From JABHCC01 sp964444375 (GTDB taxonomy: Bacteria; Bacteroidota; Bacteroidia; Bacteroidales; UBA12481): a stretch of DNA of 7,600 nt. The notes under the pieces were generated by a model, which saw only the letters and a program-made list of their open reading frames with translations, was not told the origin of the DNA and ran no database searches. Positions within the stretch are counted from its first letter, which is position 1. Every line of letters starts with the position of its first letter. Made by a program: the position numbers and the translations under genes. Shown piece after piece: positions 7,453 to 7,600 of the stretch. The stretch lies in contig CAYUGX010000248.1 in NCBI GenBank assembly GCA_964444375.1, positions 1 to 7,600 of the forward strand, written 5' to 3'.

Positions 7453-7600
7453 AAATCTTGATAATTTTGAAAAACCTGAAAAAACAGATTATGAAAAAGA
7501 ATCCGAATTTTGGGCAGAATCACATAGGTATTCCAGAAGGGTTTTAGCTTATCGAGCATTGTTGAAAAAAGCAGGATTCCCAGTCTCCTCAACACTAAAA
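7388..7600 (+). CDS. Doubtful open frame starting inside the repeat and running off the window
   Basis: From the ATG at 7388 the frame is open for 71 codons to the last base. The first 24 or so residues (MGIGLILGLGDLGTSGNLGN...) are translated repeat. The following part, about residues 25-71, is charged and could form helices (for example FWAESHRYSRRVLAYRALLK at 41-60), ending KKAGFPVSSTLK. Its composition looks more protein-like than the opposite strand, which is also open here in one frame. I recognise no family. It could be the start of a gene with its true start missed, a gene remnant, or chance. If the array was inserted into GH95, the missing GH95 5' part is not found in these bases on either strand. 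Confidence 0.22.
   Translation, partial: MGIGLILGLGDLGTSGNLGNWENLDNFEKPEKTDYEKESEFWAESHRYSRRVLAYRALLKKAGFPVSSTLK

Noticed and set aside
7323..7595. 90-codon - strand frame through the array
   Set aside because: Much of it is translated repeat rich in N, P, Q and F, it starts with GTG, and it shows no GH95 similarity. It is of interest only as a possible frame-switch partner.

Overview
The window looks like chromosomal DNA of a free-living member of the Bacteroidota, probably Cytophagales-like. The evidence is a secreted peptidase with a type IX secretion (T9SS) C-terminal sorting domain, a GH95-type fucosidase, no clear Shine-Dalgarno sequences, and moderate base composition.

Layout: (1) Bases 2-631 (+) are the 3' part of a polyprenyl-phosphate family 2 glycosyltransferase. 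(2) Bases 637-2913 (+), starting 5 bases after it, encode a large polytopic membrane protein with the look of a GT-C glycosyltransferase. The two probably act as donor maker and donor user in cell-surface glycan assembly. (3) Bases 2901-5366 (-) encode an exported papain-like (C1) peptidase with an interrupted Ig-like region and a T9SS sorting domain. Its stop overlaps the end of the GT-C gene tail to tail by 13 bases. (4) Bases 5429-7258 (-) encode a GH95 alpha-L-fucosidase-like enzyme that has lost its N-terminal part. It lies 62 bases upstream of the peptidase on the same strand, so the two may be cotranscribed. (5) Bases 7259-7600 contain no convincing complete gene. They hold a degenerate tandem array of 8-base units, very G-rich on the + strand, and a doubtful open frame running off the window.

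The most unusual signal is the repeat. The same 8-base unit family (about CACCAATC on the coding strand) occurs twice in the window: as a 60-base in-frame stretch inside the GT-C gene (2431-2490), and as a longer array exactly where the GH95 homology breaks off (about 7297-7452). The best-matching 33 bases of the two arrays agree at 27 positions. They lie in the same sense and the same codon register relative to the two genes. The unit can be read without a stop in all six frames. This suggests a dispersed low-complexity element that can enter coding sequence, acting here as a peptide linker in one gene and as the breakpoint of a truncated gene in the other.
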